DNA of 64,000 nucleotides from Pinus tabuliformis. Its lineage: Eukaryota > Streptophyta > Pinopsida > Pinales > Pinaceae. The stretch is from the NCBI GenBank assembly GCA_031772625.1, contig CM062804.1:275497174-275561173 (forward strand). Direction: 5' to 3'. A program made the translations under genes and the position numbers. Shown here in pieces: positions 57,936 through 64,000 of this stretch; position 1 is the stretch's first letter, and each line of letters starts with the position of its first letter. The notes under the pieces were generated by a model. That model worked only from the letters and a program-made list of their open reading frames with translations, was not told where the DNA came from and did no database searches.

Positions 57936-58337
57936 ATGAAGGCTTCAAAATCCACACTACATGCACAATAGACCTTGGAACATCCTCATGGGACTCCATT
58001 TACCAATTATTTGAAAGCAAAGGACCTAAGGTAATTCAAAGAGTCGCAACAACAGATGCTACTTCACCTTCTAAAGCCTCCAACTATGAAGCCACTAGAT
58101 CCTTTATTCACAAGATTGTTGCTCAACCAAAAATTCTTCCTTATACTAGTATGGTAAAATGGATAATTGAGAACATCAATATCACCAATAAGATATTCTT
58201 GAATTCAAGAAAAACAATCATCAGGTCCTTTACAACTAAATATGTGAAGAAAATGTATCATATACCTGACCCACAGAAGGTGTATGAAAAATATTTCCTC
58301 GAACATTTTGCAAGCAAGAATTAGGTAGCATCATATT

Positions 58338-58799
58338 TGTAGGTTTTAATATTGTACATAAATTACTTGCATACAAATTCTAAAACACAGAAAACAAACA
58401 ATAGTGAGAGAATAACACATAAAACAAATATACACAGAGATTTTCCCCTGGATCCAAAAACCGAGACTACCTGATTGATTTTTCATTATATTCCTTTCAA
58501 TGTTACAATACATATTTATACATGTCGAAGCATCCAATACAACGGACTGAAAACCATCGCACCCAAAACCATGTGCGAAAACCAAGCACAAAACCATAGG
58601 TAGGTTCCCCCACCTAATATAGGGTCCAAATAACAATTTCCCTGGGGCGCTGCCCTGGGCCCTGTAAAGGGGGGTTGTCGCCCCCCCCATGACCCCCCCA
58701 CTGCGCAATCGGTGTAACGAAGGGGGGGGCTCCGCCCCCCTTCTAACCCCTTGTTAACTAGGCCGGCTAGTCATGGAAAGAATATAACACAACCCAACA
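58338..58799 (-). mobile_element. Copia-like solo LTR, about 462 bp
   Basis: On the minus strand it runs from TGTTGGGTTGTG to AAACCTACA. It has GC-rich homopolymer blocks (GGGGGG and CCCCCC runs near 58660-58740) and TTTTTGGATCCAGGGGAAAA, both reminiscent of plant copia LTRs. The flanks ATATT and ATATC match at four of five bases, a likely target-site repeat. It sits within the coding relic of the older Tat-like element and so is younger than it. Confidence 0.6.
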
Positions 58800-58851
58800 A
58801 TATCCAATTAAAAGATGGAGATCCTATGCGAACAAGCATAAGCATGAGAAA

Positions 58852-59799
58852 TTGGGTATGTACTCTATATCTTCTCTTGTTGCTCCCTATTCTTATATCA
58901 TAGCTATGATGTGTAGACTATTTAGGAACCCTAATGTAACTAAGTTCTCAGTCAAATGGGTTCCTCTTATTGAGTCAAGAGTCAATTCTTATACAATGGA
59001 TTGGGGAACTATCCTTTCAAATAACATTGCCTCACAAATCCGAGAATTTAGGCAACATCGGTATGTTACTGCCAGAGTAGTTCCACCATTCTTTATGAGT
59101 GCACATATCATGCATGCGGTTTGTTTCACTTCAAATTTCCCAACCAAGGGATGGAAATCGACCATTCAAGATCCCACTCCCAACCATATATATCATAAAA
59201 TATTGTGGGAATCTAATTTCAACACCCATTTCTATAAAATTTGCCAAGGAGTTATGCTACCAATTCACCAAGCCATTTTTGACAAAAGAGCCCCAAGATT
59301 GTCCGATGAGGCCAAAATTGATTTCATACCAATAGGCAGGTGGTTTGGAGAAGAGATTTTTACCTATGTTAGAGTCTATGGAAGTCTAACACCTCCTCAT
59401 GTTCTCCCATTATATGTCCCTGATAAACTATTGGCTAGGGAGATTGCCTATCAAACTGTAGGGGATGGACTGACAAAGACCCTAAAGGAATCCAAGAAAT
59501 CTCTTTGGCCTTCATTCCCTATCCAATGCAGTGTATATTATCTACATGATTTCAAGCATGCTGCACTTGAAATTGATAATATTACATGTTTGAATCTTGC
59601 TACCATTCCTGCCAGACAGTTTGATCCTAATAAAGTTGCACAAAATTTTACTGCCCAAGTGAAAATTAGGCAAATCAGTCATGAAGATGATGACTATGAT
59701 GACCTATTTGAATCTACCAAGCTATTTTCACAAGTGCAGCATCTGGCTACATTGAAACTAAATCTAGAAAAGGTAACACAATTCCAAGAATACAGATAA
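58852..59799 (+). pseudogene. Best-preserved part of the LTR-frame relative
   Basis: An open stretch of 315 codons. It resembles residues of roughly 220-400 of the 1215-aa protein in order and spacing: NNIASQIREFRQHRY against NKIHDQLSKVDRQGVFRY, IGRWFGEEIFTYVRVYG against IGDWYLYEHHTVFRVYG, and LPLYVPDKLLAREIAYQ against LPKYVPMRLFALEYYRQ. Identity is low overall, so the two elements split long ago. It is part of a fossil element, not a host gene. Confidence 0.7.
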
Positions 59800-61491
59800 A
59801 TAAGACTACAAAGCGTCCCTTTAGATCTGTTGAGGATTCCTCAACCGATTGCCTAGGAAGAGGAAGATTTAGAACAAGGTTCAAAGCAAGACTCAGAAAA
59901 AGGTTTAGAGATGAATTCAAAGAAGAGTTTAGAAAATAATTTTGAACAAAACTTAGAACATGTTTCCAAGGATATTGAAGTGGAAGATAAATCCACAGAA
60001 GTGCATACTGATGAAACACCCTTCAAGAATCAGCTGGATGAAGCCTGGAAATAGTTTGATCAATAGCTTAAAGGACAACAAGGGGTGTAAAATATTGAAA
60101 TGGAGAAAACATTTAGCACACCCCAGAACGATGGACAGAGCTAGTTTACTGATAGGGCTTCTGATAACGCTGTTACTACAGAGGAAATTAAAATCATCCT
60201 GGCATTGCCTTCATCTGAAATTATCCTTAAAGTGGAACAAATCCCTCCTCTTGACATCTTTTACAGTCCCAAACATCGGGCTATCGTGAAAAGACAAAGG
60301 AAAAGGAGAAGAAGAGAACCATCATCAGCAGTAATTCCTGGTGATATACCTATGGACATAGTATGGAAGGATACACCAATTGATCCTTCAGAGAATTTGA
60401 CAAATTCGTCACAGTTTGCAGGTGCTTATGCATCTACTACGATTGACAAAGAAACAGAGGTTCAACAATTGGTCAGGGAAAAATAAGAGAGAATTCAACA
60501 ATTAGAACAGTAGTTGGTAGAAGAAAGACAAAGTATTGACCATCAAGTAAAGACCCAGTTGTCTCAACTCCAGCAAAGCTTTGATCAATTAAAGCTCCAA
60601 TATCAGGCAGAGACCAGTACTAAGGATGCCCAAATTCAACAGCTCCAGTCTTCACTTGATTAGTTGAAGGACAATCCTAAAATGGAGGACTTTATAAAGG
60701 AAGCATTGGAGCTAAGTACTCCGCTATCAATGCAACAAGCAATGTTATGTTACAATTTATCTATAATCAATCCATTGTGTGTTAAACATGATTCACTGAT
60801 GAATCAATCATCCGTTCAGAGGGTGACTTTCAATGACATTGATGATAACATCTTAGGATTTATAACATGGCAAGATACTCCAGAAGGCAGAGCTGTAGTT
60901 CTTCCCAGAATAGAGTAATCTCACAAAGAAATCCTCTTTATTGATTGGGACATTGAATTGAAACAGGTCAAAAGAGCAGTCTCCAGGGAAACCGATGCTG
61001 CAAATAACATCATTGAAACTGTCAATGATAACTTGCACAATGCTAACCTGATTCAAGAATGCCTGCCTGGTAATCTTCATGTTATCAAAGTCCTAGAAAG
61101 CTAATAGAAACAAACTTCAAAAGCAAAGGAAGAAGCGATTAAAAAGTGGACCAAACTCGATTGGAAAGTGTATTGGAAATATCTTATGAAGCCACACAAT
61201 CAATGGCTAATGATCTGCTTCCTTGTTGACTCATCCACCCATATGCTTCCTTCACTTTTAGATGCAGTGTACATGGTACAGCTACGTATGAGGACAGTTC
61301 AACCTCCTGAAGTTATGCCAATTATGGATATTTACGAGCTCAAGCAACAAATGGAAGAATAAACACAATTGCATTCATGAGTTCGTCATTTCAACAACTA
61401 CTATTTTTGTATTTTTGTCACTTATTTTAAGGAGAGTTGTTTTAACCTCCTAAGAACTTTCATGTATTGTCTATTTTTATACTTTATTTTT

Positions 61492-61502
61492 GTTATATAA
61501 AC
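61492..61502 (+). promoter_or_regulatory. TATA box of the older element's LTR
   Basis: TATATAAACCC about 130 bases after the end of the coding relic, in the place that TATATATACCCCCC takes in the large element. A short phrase (GGAAGCTTGCACT, then TTGTACTTTTGAA) is duplicated just downstream at about 61550 and 61635. Confidence 0.5.
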
Positions 61503-62226
61503 CCTTTCATGTCTACAAAGAACAGGTCCCCAAATTTTATAAAGAAAAACTTTGGAAGCTTGCACTATTGTACTTTTGAAGTTGTCTTAGTAGAACGACT
61601 GGATGAGGGTCCTGAAGTTTTGTAGAGAAGGCTTTGGAAGCTTGCACTTTTGTACTTTTGAAACCATCTTAATGAGAAAGACTTGACCAGAACTATTTCT
61701 TTCATGAGCAAAGTAATATATATCGGGTACTATTATCATTGTATTTCTGTTTTGCTTATGAATTGATAGTCATTTCTCCTCATATTGTTTATTATATATA
61801 TCTTTTCTAATGCAGTTCTGTATTAATTCACATATGAACATTCTAGAATTGTCATCCTTAATACATATATAAGAGATTTTTGAACGTTATTTGATTGCGA
61901 TATGTGTTTCATTTATTATTTTGATTAACTATTTAATCAAAATAATTATCTTAAAATATTTTCATTTTTGTAAGTGTTTTATTAATCTTTATTATCATGC
62001 ACTAATGACAAATATTCTAGATCACATAAACATAAGTAAACCTCGGGTAATAGATAGATTAATATAGATATATTGTAGTTTATAAACCACCCCATCTATC
62101 ACTTAGTTTTTGGTTATAAACACTCTACCCATTCCATCACATTTTTATTGGGAAACTGGTCCCCTTATATCCAGTTGGAGCTATTATTCCCAACGGAAAA
62201 TGGATGGTATTCACGTCCCTCACTGT

Positions 62227-62352
62227 GTGGTTTTCCCCCATGTTGTTGCACTGATTTTCGAAGCTTCAACATTTTGGCGCTAGAAGGAGGGCCACCGAAT
62301 ATGAATGTGTTGATGCCTCGAAATTCGATGCACGAACATGGGGGAAAACCAC
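62227..62352 (+). other. Long inverted repeat enclosing the primer-binding site
   Basis: The arm at 62227-62261 pairs with 62318-62352 at 30 of 35 positions, the outer 18 without mismatch (GTGGTTTTCCCCCATGTT against its complement). The 56-base loop contains TTTTGGCGCTAGAAGGAGGG, the primer-binding site. In RNA this would be a strong stem-loop presenting the primer site. Confidence 0.75.
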
Positions 62353-62400
62353 CCGGTCCGGACCTTAAAGCAACTCCTTTTCCATTTGGGGTAGTGGCTC

Positions 62401-64000
62401 CGACTGATTAAATTAGCTTGAGTTAGCTTTTCCCAATCACTGTTAGTTTTACAATATGGTTTCAATTACCAATAGGTAGGGACATCAGATCAATTCTTCT
62501 AGCTGATTAGGCAAGAAGAATGACCCTTAAGTTGTTTTTGTGGAACAACTAAACCAATCTAAAGCTTGGCCTCGAAGAGAGGACTTCTAAGATAACACAT
62601 GCATGATTTAAATAGTATGAAATTAATCTATCTTATCTTGATTGAAGGAAAGAAAAATCATTCTCCCAATAAATAATTGATTTACTGAAAGAAAACATTA
62701 AGGAATTGAAGTAAAAATGAAGGAATTAGATGGAGATAGCTCCTGAGATCTGACTCCTTATTAATCTAAATACTAACAATCAAGCACTTAGTAAATACTT
62801 ACATAAATGTTTGATAGAAGTATATTCAATCCCTAAGTATATGCTTATAAAAACTATTCATTACTCGAGTTATACCTATTTATTTTGAGTGTGATCTAAA
62901 ATGATTGTCTTTAGTACATGGTAATGAAGATTAATCATATACTTAAAGAAATGAAAACTTTTTAGTTAATTCTTTCAATTAAATAGTTAATTAAAAGAAT
63001 TTTTACAGCTCATATCACAATCAAAATAAATTAACAATTTATTGTTATATGTATTAAAAAAATTACAACACTAGCATATTCAGAAATGAAATGATGTGGA
63101 ACTGTGTTAAAAAATATAGATATAATAGACAAATTGAAAGATGGAATGACTCAAAATTATACAAAGCAGAACATTAAAACATTGATAAAAATCCCGATGT
63201 ATCATGCTCCTTTTGTAAAATACACATGTCCCGGTCCTTTTCCTTTATTCCAAAGCTTCCCAAAAGTACAAAAATGCGATTTTTTGGAGCCACTTTAAAC
63301 AAAAAATAAGAACCTCGATCCAATAATTCTATTAAGACAAGATTCCGAAAATACAAAAATGTAATCTCCACTCATCTTTCTTCATAAAATTCAGGACCCG
63401 ACCCAGTCTATTAAGACAAACTTGGAGATACAAAAATGCAAGCCCCAAAAGATTTCTTTCTCAGATTCCAGATCTCTAATTCATTATGATGAATGTGTTT
63501 TTATAGCACATGGAGGATGCAAAAAATAAATGATTGCGCACAACGTTGGGGAGTTAAACAGATCCCTTATTATTTGTGAAGATAATGCAAAAATGGAAAT
63601 GGTTATGATAATGATCTCTCGGAAATCCTACTCTTGTCTTATATGTACAACTGTGTGATCCAAAATATAATAACGATGACCGATTTTGTGGAAATGCACA
63701 GCTGTACCTTTCTTTATGCACCTGAAAATGAGAATCAATCACTAAAAGGGGAGCGTTTTAATGCAATAACCATAATCAATATCGCAATCACTTTAGTATC
63801 GGGGGCGAAACCTAGAATAATCAGAATCTTATCTAAAATAGGGAGTACTCTGATCAAAATCCAAAGGGGGCCTTCTGAAATCATATCATAATCGCTTTAC
63901 CACTAGGAAGGGATGAATTATCATAATATATCGAGCAGGGAGAATCCCTATAGAAATTGATGAAAATCTGAATCATATCAATGGAATTAATTAACAAAGG
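62401..64000. other. No recognisable gene
   Basis: AT-rich, possibly the leader and internal region of the older Tat-like element, but no gag motif was found before the window ends. Three loose units of about 80 bases lie at 63250-63440, each with CAAAAATG preceded by a purine-rich phrase, two of them sharing CTATTAAGACAA. Confidence 0.4.

Larger units (their letters stand above)
57936..62400 (+). mobile_element. Older Tat-like element: LTR with a relative of the 1215-aa frame, then primer site
   Basis: A fossil on the + strand. Text at 57958-58320, 58800-59800 and 60200-61362 is the remains of one protein-coding region related to the LTR-borne frame of the large element. The shared pattern is YxRVYG, then LPxYVP, then ExxYQ in the first half, a Gln/Glu-rich coiled coil later, and a Trp-containing C-terminal region. 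About 130 bases after its end comes TATATAAACCC (61492), and at 62275 the Tat-type primer site TGGCGCTAGAAGGAGGG. Frame, TATA box and primer site therefore have the same order as in the large element. It is broken in several places and interrupted by a solo LTR. Much older than the large element. Confidence 0.65.

Noticed and set aside
58852-59799. The 315-codon frame as a host gene
   Set aside because: Its ordered motifs match the LTR-borne protein, and it is followed by an LTR-style TATA box and primer site, so it belongs to a fossil element.

Overview
The window looks like intergenic DNA from a plant with a very large, repeat-filled nuclear genome; a gymnosperm is my best guess, but no species-specific marker is present. 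Support comes from nested Ty3/gypsy and Ty1/copia LTR elements in many states of decay, an L1-type LINE, AT and CT microsatellites, spliced plant-style exons, and a 100-base run of N (an assembly gap of unknown size).

Layout. 1-3240: decayed gypsy element (+). 3241-11100: AT/CT-rich DNA with a 0.7-0.8 kb tandem duplication carrying a CT microsatellite, a decayed gypsy element on the minus strand (gag knuckles and protease recognisable) and a possible LTR start. 14570-17865: decayed LINE (+). 17890-18575: decayed copy of a small two-exon gene whose better copy lies at 29485-30165. 19440-28900: two related copia gag fossils (-) and a gypsy 3' end with its LTR (+). 29650-30120: the best host gene candidate, a secreted peptide of about 101 residues with eight clustered cysteines. 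30268-30429 and 31355-31485: two short exon-like pieces of unrecognised host genes.

31586-52376: a 20.8 kb Tat/Ogre-like Ty3/gypsy element that looks whole. Its LTRs are about 7 kb each, and each carries an open frame of 1215 codons. The internal region is one open frame of 1986 codons with gag, protease, an RNase H of the second (archaeal-like) type placed BEFORE reverse transcriptase, then RT with its connection/RNase H region, and integrase. The LTR frame lies upstream of the LTR TATA box, so in U3. It would therefore be carried at the 3' end of the genomic RNA and copied to both ends on reverse transcription. The two LTRs differ at about 30 positions by eye, so the insertion is recent.

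52377-64000: a possible short LTR, a decayed copia element (-), then a second, older and diverged element (+, about 57.9-62.4 kb). That element carries a relative of the same LTR-borne frame, again followed by a TATA box and then a primer-binding site, and is interrupted by a copia-like solo LTR. Finding the same layout twice in unlike elements makes the U3-borne frame the most interesting thing here. No RNA genes or CRISPR arrays were seen.
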